DNA from: Natronomonas salina
Lineage (GTDB): Archaea; Halobacteriota; Halobacteria; Halobacteriales; Haloarculaceae
Direction of reading: 5' to 3'
DNA length: 64,000 bases
NCBI RefSeq assembly: GCF_013391105.1
Contig: NZ_CP058335.1
Location: 2,542,001-2,606,000 of the forward strand
Position numbers and translations under genes: made by a program. Positions 17,546 to 27,571 of this stretch are shown here, piece after piece. Position 1 is the first letter of the stretch. The number at the start of each line of letters is the position of its first letter. A model generated the notes under the pieces. That model did no database searches, was not told where the DNA came from, and saw only the letters and a program-made list of their open reading frames with translations.

Positions 17546-17986
17546 TCAGCCGTTCGCCCCGTCGGCGTCCGGCAAGCGGGCCTGCACCGACCCCGTCGCT
17601 ATCTCCGCTTCCAGGTCGAGGAGTCGCCGCTTCGTCGCGACGCCGTCGGCCGCCGAGTACCCCTTCAGCCCCCCGTCGCTGCCGACGACGCGGTGGCAGG
17701 GGACGACCACCGGGACGGGGTTGCGCCCGCAGGCGTTGCCGACGGCGATCGGCGCGGTGTCGAGGTCGGCGGCGAGGTCGCCGTACGTCCGCGTCTCGCC
17801 GTAGGGTATCGCCGACATAGCGCGCATCACCTCGCCCACCGAGCCGTCGGGGAACGAGACCGACAGGTCGAACGACCGCCGGTCGCCCTCGGCGTACTCG
17901 CGGATCTGCGCTCGAATCTCGTCCTGGGACTCGTCGACGAACGACTCGTCGACCTCGATGGTCGTCCCGAGGAGCCGCACCTTCAT
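17546..17986 (-). CDS. ogt: Methylated-DNA--protein-cysteine methyltransferase
   Basis: A 146-residue alkyltransferase. The active-site P-C-H-R-V (Cys97) and the preceding N-A-C-G-R-N-P-V-P of the asparagine hinge are intact, and the wing region V-G-S-D-G-G-L-K-G-Y is present. It removes alkyl groups from O6-guanine by self-alkylation. It begins 15 bases after the stop of mutL on the same strand, indicating a mutL-ogt repair operon. The start at 17986 gives the normal family N-terminus. Confidence 0.92.
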   Translation of the reverse strand: MKVRLLGTTIEVDESFVDESQDEIRAQIREYAEGDRRSFDLSVSFPDGSVGEVMRAMSAIPYGETRTYGDLAADLDTAPIAVGNACGRNPVPVVVPCHRVVGSDGGLKGYSAADGVATKRRLLDLEAEIATGSVQARLPDADGANG

Positions 17987-18001
17987 CGGCCGGGCTCCGG
18001 G

Positions 18002-19975
18002 TCACTCACGCCGACCACCGTGGCCCGGGTAGTCGCGCTCGAAGCGCTCGGCGATCTCGTCCCGCGAGAGCTCGATGACCGTCGGCCGGCCGTGCGGGCA
18101 GGCGTAGGGGTTCTCGCAGCCGTCCAACGCCGAAAGCAGTTCGGCGACGCTCCCCTCGCGGAGCGAGGTGTTGCCCTTGATGGAGGGGTGGCAGGCCAGG
18201 TCGCCGAGCAGGTCGTCGACGACCGCCTCGACGGTGCCGGTCGGGTCGCCGTCGACGAACTCCGAGAGCAGGTCGCGGGCGAGTTCGGGGGCGTCGCCGC
18301 CGACGCGCTCGACGACGAGCGCCGGCACGGTCGTCACCGCGACGGTCCGCTCGTCGGGTCGCTGGACCCGGAAGCCGAGCCGCGAGAGCGCCTCGCCGCG
18401 GTCGTCGACCAGCGTCGCCTCGCGGGCGGTGAGCTCGAGTTCGACGGGCTCGGCGAGCGCCTGCGTGGTCACGTCGCCTGCGAACGCCTCGCGCAGCCGC
18501 TCGTAGTTCACCCGCTCGTCGGCCGCGTGCTGGTCGACCAGGACCAGGCCGTCGTCGGTCTCCGCGACGACGTAGGTGTCGTCGAACTGCCCGAGGACGT
18601 CCATCGCGGGCAGTCGGTCGAGGCCGTCGGGCGTCCCGGTCGTCTCGTCGCCTGCGAGGGTCCGCTGGGCGGGCGCGTCGCGGAACTTCCGGTCGGCCGC
18701 CGCCTCGTCTCGCCGGGCGTCGTCGGCTCGCTCCGCCCCGTTCTCGGCGGCGTCCGAGCGGGTCGGCTCGCGCCAGGCGGGCCGCGACTCGTCGGACTGC
18801 TCCGGGGCCTCCGTCTCTGTCGCGCTTCCGGAATCGGTCTGTGCAGTCGTTCGCGCCCCGTGTCTGGATTCGGTGGCTTGCGGGTCGGCATCTGTCTCCG
18901 CCCCGTCGTCCGACTCGATCTCGGTCTGCTCGGCCGCCGATCGCCCCCGCGGCGCCCGCGTCCGGAGCAGCCCCTCCTCGAGCAGCGCCGACTCGACGGC
19001 GTCCTCGACCTGCTCGCGGACGCCCTCGTCGTCGGCGAACAGCACCTCCAGCTTCCGGGGGTGGACGTTCACGTCGACGCCGCCGGGCGGGACCGCGACG
19101 TCGAGGACGGCGAAGGGGTAGCGGTCCGGCGCCAGCTGCGTCCCGTAGGCGTCGACGACGGCGTCGCGGACGACGCTCGCGGTGACGTACCGACCGTTCA
19201 CGAGCGTCGTGACGTACTCGCTACCCGCGCGGTTCGTCTCGGGGTGGCTGACCAGCCCCTCGACGCCCGCGAGGGGGCCCTCGGCGTCCGCGTCGGCCGA
19301 GACGTCGATCATCGACGCCGCGACCTCGCGGCCGTAGACGGCCATGACGGCGCTCCGGCGGTCGCCGTCGCCGGTCGTCGAGAACGCCTCCCGGCCGTCG
19401 TGTTCGAGGGTGACGGCAACGTCGGGCGAGGCGAGCGCGTAGCCCGCGACGACCTGCTGGACGTGGGCGAACTCCGTCGCGTCCGTCTTGAGGTACTTCC
19501 GGCGGGCGGGGACGTTCCCGAAGAGGTCGGTCACCTCGACGGTGGTCCCCTCCGGGCAGCCGACGGGCCCGCAGGCGACGACCTCGCCGCCCTCGACGAC
19601 GAGCTTCGTCCCGCGGGTACCGCTGCGGGGCTTCGTCCGGATCTCGAGGTGGGCCACGGCGCCGATGGCGTGCAGCGCCTCGCCGCGGAAGCCGAGCGTC
19701 CCGATGGACTCCAGGTCGTCGATGTCGCGGAGCTTGCTCGTTGTGTGCTCGCGGACGGCCTTGCGGGCCTCGGACTCCGACATCCCGACGCCGTCGTCGG
19801 AGACGACGATGCGCTCCGTGCCGCCGGCCTCGACCGCGACGCCGACCCGCGAGGCGTCGGCGTCCAGCGCGTTCTCCAGCAGCTCCTTGACCACCGAGGC
19901 GGGGCGTTCGACCACCTCGCCGGCGGCGATCCGGTCGCGCGTGTCGGCGTCGAGTTCCCTGATGTCCGGGCTCAT
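18002..19975 (-). CDS. mutL: DNA mismatch repair protein MutL
   Basis: A 657-residue MutL. The N-terminal GHKL ATPase has E-L-L-E-N-A-L-D-A near 34, D-D-G-V-G-M and G-F-R-G-E-A-L. Residues about 350-450 are an acidic low-complexity linker. The C-terminal endonuclease domain keeps D-Q-H-A-A-D-E-R-V-N-Y-E, C-H-P and A-C-P-H-G-R-P, so nicking activity is expected. It works with MutS in mismatch repair. The start at 19975 (M-S-P-D-I-R-E-L-D) is preferred over longer Arg-rich extensions. ogt follows directly. Confidence 0.93.
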   Translation of the reverse strand: MSPDIRELDADTRDRIAAGEVVERPASVVKELLENALDADASRVGVAVEAGGTERIVVSDDGVGMSESEARKAVREHTTSKLRDIDDLESIGTLGFRGEALHAIGAVAHLEIRTKPRSGTRGTKLVVEGGEVVACGPVGCPEGTTVEVTDLFGNVPARRKYLKTDATEFAHVQQVVAGYALASPDVAVTLEHDGREAFSTTGDGDRRSAVMAVYGREVAASMIDVSADADAEGPLAGVEGLVSHPETNRAGSEYVTTLVNGRYVTASVVRDAVVDAYGTQLAPDRYPFAVLDVAVPPGGVDVNVHPRKLEVLFADDEGVREQVEDAVESALLEEGLLRTRAPRGRSAAEQTEIESDDGAETDADPQATESRHGARTTAQTDSGSATETEAPEQSDESRPAWREPTRSDAAENGAERADDARRDEAAADRKFRDAPAQRTLAGDETTGTPDGLDRLPAMDVLGQFDDTYVVAETDDGLVLVDQHAADERVNYERLREAFAGDVTTQALAEPVELELTAREATLVDDRGEALSRLGFRVQRPDERTVAVTTVPALVVERVGGDAPELARDLLSEFVDGDPTGTVEAVVDDLLGDLACHPSIKGNTSLREGSVAELLSALDGCENPYACPHGRPTVIELSRDEIAERFERDYPGHGGRRE

Positions 19976-20087
19976 GTAGCGGCGTTGCCGTGGCTGTCGG
20001 CCCCCGGAACCTAACTCTTTCCGCCCCCGATTACAGCGACCGAGGGCGACCGAACCCATTAGTCAGCAGGGTGTGTATCCGGATGCC

Positions 20088-21935
20088 ATGGAGGACGCCG
20101 CGTCGGTCCGACTGCTGGTCGCGGGAACGGACCGCCAGCGCGCGTCCGCGGTCGCCGGGGCCATCGAGGCGTCCGGCGAGCGGTTCGAGGTGCGGACCGC
20201 GGCGTCGGACGGCGTCCGCGAGGCGCTGACGGCCTTCGACGCGGACTGCGTGGCGGGCGACGCCGCCGACGCAGCAGCGATTCTAGATATCCTCGCCGCG
20301 GAGCGGCCGGAACTGCCGGTCGTGCTGTTCTACGGGGCGAGCAGGGCGGCGGACGGCGACGCCACGGCGGCCGACGCCGGGGGACAGGTCGTCGACGTCG
20401 TTCGCGTGCCCGACGTCACGTCCGGGGCCGCCGACCCCGGCGGGTCTGGTGCCACGGCGGACGGCGCCGTGGCGGACCTCCTCGACAGCGTCGAGTCGGC
20501 GGTCGACCGGCGGGACCGGAAGTGGTACCGGTCGCTGCTCGACTCCACGTCCGACGTCATCGCGGTGCTCGGCTCCGGCGGCGAGTTCCAGTACGTCAAC
20601 CGGACCGTCGAGCCGATGCTCGGCTACGAGCCCGCGGAGCTGGTGGGGCGTTCGGCCTTCGAGTTCATCCACGAGGACGACCGGGAGGCCGTCCTCGAGC
20701 GGTTCTTCGACTTCACCGCAGAGCGGGGGCCGGCGAACCCGACGGAGACGTTCCGGATCGAGGACGCCGACGGTCGCTGGCGGTACGTCGAGAGCACCGG
20801 CCAGAGCCGGTTCAGCGACGACGGGATGGAGGGGTACGTCATCTGCGCCCGCGAGGTCTCCGAGCGCCGCCGCCGCGAACAGGAGCTGGCGCGGTTCGAG
20901 ACCATCGTCGAGACGGCGCCGGTCGGGCTGTTCGTCCTCGACGAGGACGGCGTCATCACGTGGGCCAACCGGGACTACGCCGAGACCCTGGCCATCCCCA
21001 GGGCGGAGCTCGTCGGCACGCCGTTCCCCGACCTCGTCGCGGCGGGGTACTACGACGAGTCGGTCCCCGAGGAGTACCTCGAGGCGGCCCGGACGCTCCT
21101 CTCCAGCGGGAACGACGTGGACGAGGTCTCCTACCCCGTCGAGACGTACCGCGGCGAGGGCGAGCCGCGGCTCCACGACGCCCACATCACCCTGCTCCCG
21201 CTGGAGGACGGGGAGTTCCGCGGCACGGTCGTCGCCTACCGCGACGTGACGAAGCAGCGGGAGTACGAGGCCGAACTCGAGCGGCAGAACGAGCGGCTCG
21301 ACCGCTTCGCGTCGACGGTGAGCCACGACCTCCGGAACCCGCTGTCGGTCGCGAAGGGCCGGGTCCAGTTGGCCCGCGAGACGGGCGACCTCGAGCACCT
21401 CGACCACGTCGCGGAGGCCCACGACCGCATGGAGTCGCTGGTCGAGGGGCTGCTGTCGCTCGCACGCGACGAGGGGCGCGGCGACGAGTCAGAGCCGGTG
21501 TCGCTGGCGGAGACCGCAGCGAGCGCGTGGGAGTCGATCGACGACGCGGCGGCGTCGCTGTCGACCGCCGCCGACGTCACGGTCGTCGCCGACCCGAGCC
21601 GCCTCCGACAGCTCTTCGAGAACCTCTTCCGCAACTCGGTCGAACACGGCGCCGTCGACGGCGAACCGGTCTCGGTCACCGTCGGCCCGCTCGACGACCG
21701 CGAGGGCTTCTACGTCGCCGACGACGGCCGCGGCATCCCGCCGGCGGACCGCGACCGCGTCTTCGACCACGGCTACACGACGGTCGAGAGCGGCACCGGG
21801 TTCGGCCTCGGCATCGTCCGGACCGTCGCCGAGGACCACGGCTGGACGGTGTCGTTGGCCGAGAGCGACGGCGGCGGCGCCCGGTTCGAGGTCGAGACGG
21901 GCGGCGACAGCGGGGCCGATCCCTTCGAGCGGTGA
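20088..21935 (+). CDS. PAS-domain sensor histidine kinase
   Basis: A 615-residue soluble kinase. Residues 1-140 form a degenerate receiver-like domain (no clear Lys or phosphoacceptor cluster). Two PAS domains follow (about 145-265 and 270-395), then the H-box S-H-D-L-R-N-P (His near 412) and the catalytic ATPase with D-D-G-R-G-I-P and G-T-G-F-G-L-G-I. No membrane segment is present, so it senses an intracellular signal such as redox, light or ligand. The ATG at 20088 was chosen; a GTG at 20073 is possible. No response regulator gene adjoins it, an orphan arrangement. Confidence 0.9.
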   Translation: MEDAASVRLLVAGTDRQRASAVAGAIEASGERFEVRTAASDGVREALTAFDADCVAGDAADAAAILDILAAERPELPVVLFYGASRAADGDATAADAGGQVVDVVRVPDVTSGAADPGGSGATADGAVADLLDSVESAVDRRDRKWYRSLLDSTSDVIAVLGSGGEFQYVNRTVEPMLGYEPAELVGRSAFEFIHEDDREAVLERFFDFTAERGPANPTETFRIEDADGRWRYVESTGQSRFSDDGMEGYVICAREVSERRRREQELARFETIVETAPVGLFVLDEDGVITWANRDYAETLAIPRAELVGTPFPDLVAAGYYDESVPEEYLEAARTLLSSGNDVDEVSYPVETYRGEGEPRLHDAHITLLPLEDGEFRGTVVAYRDVTKQREYEAELERQNERLDRFASTVSHDLRNPLSVAKGRVQLARETGDLEHLDHVAEAHDRMESLVEGLLSLARDEGRGDESEPVSLAETAASAWESIDDAAASLSTAADVTVVADPSRLRQLFENLFRNSVEHGAVDGEPVSVTVGPLDDREGFYVADDGRGIPPADRDRVFDHGYTTVESGTGFGLGIVRTVAEDHGWTVSLAESDGGGARFEVETGGDSGADPFER

Positions 21936-21977
21936 CCGGACGAAGGCTTTTGAGGGTGGTCGCCGTCGACTCCAGGT

Positions 21978-22280
21978 ATGATAGTGATGCACGCGACGCT
22001 GCCCGTCGACCCCGACGACCGAGAGGCCGCCCTCGACCTCGCCCGCGACCTCGCCGAGGCCTCCCGCGAGGAGCCGGGCGTCGTCGACTACCGCGTGGCC
22101 ACGGACGCGGACGACCCCGACACCGTCCGCATCTTCGAGCAGTACGAGGACGGCGACGCCGTCGAGGCGCACATGAACAGCGACCACTTCCAGTCCTTCC
22201 AGGGCGAGATCGCCGCCCACCTCGCCGGCGAACCCACGCTGTACCGCTTCGACGTCGAGTCGAAGACGCAGGTGATGTGA
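21978..22280 (+). CDS. Antibiotic biosynthesis monooxygenase (ABM) domain protein
   Basis: A 100-residue single-domain ABM/YgiN-like protein. The pattern A-T-L-P-V ... E-A-S-R-E-E-P-G-V-V-D-Y-R, I-F-E-Q-Y-E and H-M-N-S-D-H-F-Q matches the dimeric alpha+beta barrel family, which includes quinol monooxygenases and stress-related proteins. It lies 42 bases after the sensor kinase on the same strand. Biochemical role uncertain. Confidence 0.83.
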   Translation: MIVMHATLPVDPDDREAALDLARDLAEASREEPGVVDYRVATDADDPDTVRIFEQYEDGDAVEAHMNSDHFQSFQGEIAAHLAGEPTLYRFDVESKTQVM

Positions 22281-22363
22281 GCTCGGGGGCAGAGGCGCGG
22301 ATCGGCTGACGCTCGGCTGTACCCGGTCCTCGTCCCGCGCTGGCCTGTCGGTCCGGCGGCGAG

Positions 22364-23581
22364 CTATTTGTCGGGCTCGGGGGCGTACCACGCCAGGAGC
22401 GCCCCGAGGGCGCCGAGTCCGCCGGCGACGGCGAAGGCGACGCCGTACCCCGCCGCTGCGACGAGACTCCCGCCCGCGATGGGCGCGACGAACGCGCCCG
22501 CGAGGCCGACGCTCGTCAGGAAGGCGACGGCCGTGGCGGCGACGGCCGGGTCGACGAGTTCGCGGACGTAGGCGAAGACGAGCCCGAGGCAGAGCTGGAC
22601 CGCGAAGCCGGCGACGAGCAGCGCCGCGACGACGACTGGGACGGTCCGGAGCAGCGTGAACCCGGCGACGACCGGGGCGGCGACGAGGAACGACAGCAGG
22701 ACGACGGGCCGGCGCCGGCCGTCGAAGAGGGTGTCCGAGAGGAGGCCGCCGGTCACCCGGGCCAGCACGCCGACGGCGGGGAACAGCGCGACGAGCGCGC
22801 CGCTGCGGCCCAGCGAGAGGCCCAGCTGTTCGGTGAGGTACGACGGCGCCCAGCTGTTGACGAACAGGTACACCGAGTAGCCGAGGAACCCCAGGAGGCC
22901 GACGATCCAGACCCGTCGGCTGGTGACCACGCCGCCGAGGTCCGAGCGGGTGGGCGCCCGCGTCCCGGTGGCGCGCCCGCTGCCGCGGCTCGGCAGCCAG
23001 AACGCCGCGAGGCCGACGCAGGCGACGGCGGTGTACGCCGGGAAGATGGCCGGCCAGCCGAAGGCGTCGGCGACGACCGGTCCGGTCGCCTGCCCGACGG
23101 CGAACCCGACGGGGCCGCTGGCGGTGAACGTCGCCACGGCCGTCCCCTGGCGGGCGGCCTCGAAGGACCGGCCGACGATGTCGATGCCGGCGTTCCAGAC
23201 GACGACGTAGGCGACGCCGCCGAGGACGCGGGAACCGACCAGCGACCAGAAGGCGCCGGCGGTGGCGGCCCGCCAGCCCCACGCGCCCGCGACGACCAGC
23301 AGGCCGACCGCCGCCGCGACGGCGTACCGGGAGTTCGTCCGGTCGAGGGCGACGCCGGCGGGGATGCTGGCGACCACCGCCGTCCCGAACATCACGCTGA
23401 CGAGGAGGCCCGCCCGGGAAGGTCCGACGCCGAGGGAGGCGCGTATCAGGGGCGTGACGCTCGCCGGGACGAGTTCGTAGGCGCCGAGCGCGGCGGACAT
23501 GAGGCTCGCGCCCGCGAGCAGTCCCCACCGCGCTCGCTCGCTCGCGACGGCCGGCCCGGACGACGACTCGGCGTTCGACAC
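22364..23581 (-). CDS. Major facilitator superfamily transporter
   Basis: A 405-residue protein with twelve membrane segments. A motif A-like loop with G-V-A-L-D-R-T-N-S-R (about residues 77-86) follows TM2, and the second half repeats G-G-L-L-S-D-T. It resembles the CP/NarK/OFA-type MFS group but has no substrate-specific motif. Cytoplasmic membrane location. Its stop converges with the ABM gene end. Confidence 0.83.
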   Translation of the reverse strand: MSNAESSSGPAVASERARWGLLAGASLMSAALGAYELVPASVTPLIRASLGVGPSRAGLLVSVMFGTAVVASIPAGVALDRTNSRYAVAAAVGLLVVAGAWGWRAATAGAFWSLVGSRVLGGVAYVVVWNAGIDIVGRSFEAARQGTAVATFTASGPVGFAVGQATGPVVADAFGWPAIFPAYTAVACVGLAAFWLPSRGSGRATGTRAPTRSDLGGVVTSRRVWIVGLLGFLGYSVYLFVNSWAPSYLTEQLGLSLGRSGALVALFPAVGVLARVTGGLLSDTLFDGRRRPVVLLSFLVAAPVVAGFTLLRTVPVVVAALLVAGFAVQLCLGLVFAYVRELVDPAVAATAVAFLTSVGLAGAFVAPIAGGSLVAAAGYGVAFAVAGGLGALGALLAWYAPEPDK

Positions 23582-23654
23582 GCCGCGGGTGTTCTCCGGG
23601 GGGTCGTATCAACCTGCCGCGGACCGGGTCGTCGGTCAGTCGGGGGAGACCCGC

Positions 23655-24716
23655 TCACTTGTCGATGGGGTCCTCGATGTCGCCCATGACCGCCTCGAAC
23701 AGGTCGGTGACGGTCACCATCCCGACGACCTCGCCGTCCTCGATGACGAGCGCGAGCTCCTGGTTCTCCGCCTGGAACTGGTCGACGGCGTCGCTGACGT
23801 CGACGTCCGGCGACAGCGTCATCGGCGGGGCCGCCAGCTCCTCGAAGTCGATATCGCCCGACGCGAGCTCCTCGCGGTACTGGGCCAGGACGGGCGAGTA
23901 GACGATGCCGCGGAAGTCCGTCAGTTCCTCGCCGACGAGGGGGTAGCGGGTGTGGGGGTGGGTCTCCATCCGACGGAGGTTCTCCTCCGCGTCGTCGGCC
24001 GTCGACAGCGCGACGACGTCGTCGGCGGGAATCAGCACCTCCCGGATCGGCTGCTCGCCGATCGCGAGGGCGTTCATCACCTCCTCGTGGCGCTCCTCTG
24101 AGAGGTCGCTCTCCTCGAGGGCGGAGCCGAGCCGGTTGCGCAGGTCGGCCCGCGACTCGATGACGTCCTCCTCGGTCTCGAGCCACGCGCCGGTCATCTC
24201 GACGCCGAACAGCTTCAGCGTCAGCTTGGCGATCCAGTCCCCGAACGTGATGATCGGCGAGATCAGCCGGTAGAACCAGTACAGCGGCGGCGCGCCGTAC
24301 CGGCACACCGTCCGGGAGCGCTCGACGCCGAGGTACGTCGGCGTCTGCTCGCCGTGGGTCAGGTGGACGAGGTTGATGACGAGGAACGCCAGGACGGCGC
24401 CGCCGCCGACGGTCGCCAGGCGGCTGCCCGCGAACAGGGGCTCGAACAGCGCTGCCAGCGCCGGCTCGGCGACGATACCGACCGCGATGCTCGAGGCCGT
24501 GATGCCGACCTGGCAGGTCGTGAGGTACAGCTCCAGGTCGCTGGTCATCTCCCAGGCCCGCCGCAGCCCGCCGGACCCGCCGCTCTCGCCGAGGAACTCC
24601 GACTCGGTGTACTGTCGGGCCCGCGTCAGCCCGAACTCGATGGCGACGAAGAACCCGTTCGCGAGGATGAGCAGCGTCCCGGCGACGAGCCGGAAGGATA
24701 CCTCCAGGGGTGTCAT
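23655..24716 (-). CDS. CNNM/CorC-type transporter with CBS domains
   Basis: A 353-residue protein. Residues about 1-185 form the DUF21 transmembrane domain (four segments, with A-N-G-F-F-V-A-I-E-F-G-L-T-R-A-R in the first), and residues about 200-350 carry two CBS motifs (I-R-E-V-L-I-P-A-D-D-V and the A-P-P-M-T-L-S-P-D-V-D-V-S-D-A-V block) that bind ATP-Mg in relatives. The family moves Mg2+ or other divalent cations or exports Na+. The start at 24716 follows a GTTTTAC box by about 28 bases, so it has its own promoter 80 bases downstream of mutS. Confidence 0.87.
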   Translation of the reverse strand: MTPLEVSFRLVAGTLLILANGFFVAIEFGLTRARQYTESEFLGESGGSGGLRRAWEMTSDLELYLTTCQVGITASSIAVGIVAEPALAALFEPLFAGSRLATVGGGAVLAFLVINLVHLTHGEQTPTYLGVERSRTVCRYGAPPLYWFYRLISPIITFGDWIAKLTLKLFGVEMTGAWLETEEDVIESRADLRNRLGSALEESDLSEERHEEVMNALAIGEQPIREVLIPADDVVALSTADDAEENLRRMETHPHTRYPLVGEELTDFRGIVYSPVLAQYREELASGDIDFEELAAPPMTLSPDVDVSDAVDQFQAENQELALVIEDGEVVGMVTVTDLFEAVMGDIEDPIDK

Positions 24717-24796
24717 CGTCGACGATTCGTCCGCCCGTCGTAAAACGGCGGTGGGCCCGCGGCGTGGGCGCCCGGAGCCGTCGCTGGCGACCGGTG

Positions 24797-27463
24797 CTAC
24801 TCGTCCAGCCGTCGCTGCCACTCCTGGACGCGGCTCAGCAGCTCGACTGGCGGAACCTCGTTCACGTCGGTGTCGTGGAGCTCCTCGAGGACCGATTCGG
24901 TGGCCGGGTCGAGCGGTTCTTTCTCTCCTCCGTCAGAGGAGGCCGTCCCCCTGAACTGCCCCGACCCGAGGTCGAAGACGGCCTGCTTCGTGCCGCCCGA
25001 GCCGCCGCGGACGTCCAGGGCCTTGTCCTCGCGCAGCCGGTCGAGGACGTCCCGCGCGCGGTCGACGACCGGGTCGGGGACGCCGGCGAGGTCGGCGACG
25101 TGGACGCCGTAGGAGCGGTCCGTGGGGCCCTCCTCGACGGTCCGGAGGAAGGTCACCTCCCCGTCGCGCTCCTCCGCCGCGACGTGGACGTTGGCGACGC
25201 CGGGGAGCTCGTCGGCCAGCTGGGTCAGCTCGTGGTAGTGGGTCGCGAACAGCGTGCGCGCGCCGACGCTGTTGGCGACGTACTCGGTGGCGGCCCAGGC
25301 GATGGAGATGCCGTCGTAGGTGGCCGTCCCCCGGCCCACCTCGTCGAGCACCACGAGGGAGTCCTCGGTCGCGCTGTGGAGGATGTTGCTCAGCTCCTGC
25401 ATCTCGACCATGAACGTCGAGCGGCCCTGCGCGAGTTCGTCGAGGGCGCCCACGCGGGTGTAGATGGCGTCGACGAGCCCCACGGTCGCGTCGTCGGCGG
25501 GCACGAAGCTGCCGACCTGCGCCAGCAGCGTGATCAGCGCCGCCTGGCGCATGTACGTCGACTTCCCGGACATGTTGGGGCCGGTGACGAGCAGGAACCG
25601 GCGGTCGTCGGCCGCGTGCCCGCCGGCGCCCCGTTCCTGACCGGCGGCAGCCGCCCCGTCGAGCAGGAGGTCGTTCGGGACGAACTCCACGTCCGTCTCG
25701 ACGACGGGGTGGCGGCCGGCCGTCACGTCAAGGACCCGCTCGTCGGTCAGCTCCGGTCGTGTCCACCCCTGCTTCGCCGCGTGGGTCGCCAGCGAGCAGA
25801 ACACGTCCAGTTCGGCCAGCGTGCGGCCGACCCGCTGGAGCAACTCGGCGCGGTCGGCGACCGACTCCCGGAGCCGGCGGAACGCCTCGTACTCGCGGTC
25901 GCCGCGCTCCTCCTCGAGTCGCAGCACCTCGCGTTCCTTCTCGCGGAGCTCGTCGAAGACGTACCGCTCGGAGCTCTTCAGCGTCTTGACGTTCTCGTAG
26001 TGGTCCGGCACGCCGTCGGCCGCGGACTTGCCGACCTGGACGTAGTAGCCGTCGGTCTTGTTCCGGTCGACGGTGACGTGCGAGAGGCCGTGCTCGCGCT
26101 TTTCGCGCTCGGCGAGCGTCTCGAACCACTCGACGGCGGCCTCGTGGCGTTCGACGAGGTCGTCCAGCTCGTCGTCGTACCCGCGCTCGATGAGGCCGCC
26201 CTCGTGGAGCGTCTTCGGCGGGTCGTCGGCGAGCGCCGCCAGTTCTTCTCGGATGGCGGCGATCCCCTCGCTGTCCAGGTCGGCCAGCAGGTCCGTCACC
26301 GGCGAGTCGGCCAGCCGCGGCGACCCATCAATCCGCTCGGCGAGTTCGGGGACGAGCGCGAGCGTCTCGCGGGCTCGAAGCAGCGCGTCGGCGTCGGCGC
26401 TGCCCGAGACGGCGCGGCTCGCCACCCGCTCAAGGTCGTAGGCGTCGGCGAGCAGCTCGCGCAGCCCCTCGCGAACGAGCGCGTCGTCGGCCAGCGCCGC
26501 GACGGCCGACTGCCGCCGCCGGAGCTCGCCGCGCTGCCGCAGCGGTCGCGTCAGCCACTCGCGGAGCAGCCGGCCGCCGGCGCTCGTCCCGGTGTGGTCG
26601 ACCGTCTCGAAGAGGCTCCGACCCTGCCCGGTCATCGTCTCGGTCAACTCGAGGTTGCGCTGGGTGGTGGCGTCCAGCGCGACGTGGTCGTCCGGCGCGT
26701 ACGCCTGCAGCCGCGTGATCGAGGCCAGCGCGCCGACGCCCGTCTCGGCGACGTAGTCGACGACGGCGCCGGCGGCGGCCACCGCGGCGTCGCTCTCGAG
26801 GCCGACGGTGTCGACCGCGTCGCCGAACTGCTCGCGGAGCGCGTGGCGGGCGCGGCCGGGCGCGAAGGCCTCGGTGTCGTGCAGCGTTAGCCTCGCGTCG
26901 ACGCGCTCGCGCAGCCGCCCGAGCAGGTCGTCGTCGGTGCGCACCTCGGGGCCGGGCAGTATCTCGACCGGCGCGAACCGGTACAGCTCCGTCAGCGCGC
27001 GCCCGACCGCGTCGGTTCCCGAGACGGCGGTCGTCCGGAACGCGCCGGTCGTGACGTCGCAGAACGCGAGGCCGTACTCGTCGCCGCGGCCGCCGCTCTC
27101 GACGACGGCGGCCAGGTACTGCGCGTCCTCGTCGTCGGTCTCCAGCAGCGTTCCGGGCGTGACGAGCCGGGTGAGTTCGCGGGTCGTGTCGCCGTCTTCG
27201 TCGCGCTGGTCGGCGACGGCGACGCGGTAGCCGCGCTCGACCAGAGCCGTCAGGTACGGCGTGACGTCGTCGACCGGGACGCCGGCCATCTCGTAGGTCT
27301 CGCCGCCGGCCGACCGCTCGGAGACCTTCAGGTCCAACTCTTCGCCGACGGTGACGGCGTCCTCGCCGAAGAACTCGTAGAAGTCGCCCATCTGCATCGC
27401 CAGCAGGTCCGCCTCGCTGTCTTCCTTGAGCGCGAGGTACTCGCCGACGATGCCGGAGGCCAT
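24797..27463 (-). CDS. mutS: DNA mismatch repair protein MutS
   Basis: An 888-residue MutS1. The mismatch-reading domain has G-D-F-Y-E-F-F (residues 26-32; the F-x-E type wedge). Core, lever and clamp domains follow, and the ABC ATPase has T-G-P-N-M-S-G-K-S-T near 628, a Walker B D-E-V-G-R-G-T and T-H-Y-H-E. The C-terminal tail is acidic. It recognises mispairs and recruits MutL; mutL lies 5 kb away. A TTTTAC box (27493-27498, minus strand) supports the start at 27463. Confidence 0.94.
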   Translation of the reverse strand: MASGIVGEYLALKEDSEADLLAMQMGDFYEFFGEDAVTVGEELDLKVSERSAGGETYEMAGVPVDDVTPYLTALVERGYRVAVADQRDEDGDTTRELTRLVTPGTLLETDDEDAQYLAAVVESGGRGDEYGLAFCDVTTGAFRTTAVSGTDAVGRALTELYRFAPVEILPGPEVRTDDDLLGRLRERVDARLTLHDTEAFAPGRARHALREQFGDAVDTVGLESDAAVAAAGAVVDYVAETGVGALASITRLQAYAPDDHVALDATTQRNLELTETMTGQGRSLFETVDHTGTSAGGRLLREWLTRPLRQRGELRRRQSAVAALADDALVREGLRELLADAYDLERVASRAVSGSADADALLRARETLALVPELAERIDGSPRLADSPVTDLLADLDSEGIAAIREELAALADDPPKTLHEGGLIERGYDDELDDLVERHEAAVEWFETLAEREKREHGLSHVTVDRNKTDGYYVQVGKSAADGVPDHYENVKTLKSSERYVFDELREKEREVLRLEEERGDREYEAFRRLRESVADRAELLQRVGRTLAELDVFCSLATHAAKQGWTRPELTDERVLDVTAGRHPVVETDVEFVPNDLLLDGAAAAGQERGAGGHAADDRRFLLVTGPNMSGKSTYMRQAALITLLAQVGSFVPADDATVGLVDAIYTRVGALDELAQGRSTFMVEMQELSNILHSATEDSLVVLDEVGRGTATYDGISIAWAATEYVANSVGARTLFATHYHELTQLADELPGVANVHVAAEERDGEVTFLRTVEEGPTDRSYGVHVADLAGVPDPVVDRARDVLDRLREDKALDVRGGSGGTKQAVFDLGSGQFRGTASSDGGEKEPLDPATESVLEELHDTDVNEVPPVELLSRVQEWQRRLDE

Positions 27464-27492
27464 GTACGTCGCTACCCGGGGCGGCCGGGCGG

Positions 27493-27498
27493 TAAAAC
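27493..27498 (-). promoter_or_regulatory. TATA-like box of mutS
   Basis: GTTTTA on the minus strand about 32 bases before the ATG at 27463, giving a leaderless or near-leaderless start. Confidence 0.45.
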
Positions 27499-27571
27499 GT
27501 GTCGGAACCCCGGTGGAAGTGGTCGGGCGGAGTCGGGCGAGCGCGCGGATCGCGTTCCTGGCCCCCGGCGA

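Noticed and set aside
16499-20014. Open frame of about 1170 codons on the plus strand over MATE, ogt and mutL
   Set aside because: Low-complexity Arg/Gly composition; ogt and mutL on the other strand have complete domains.
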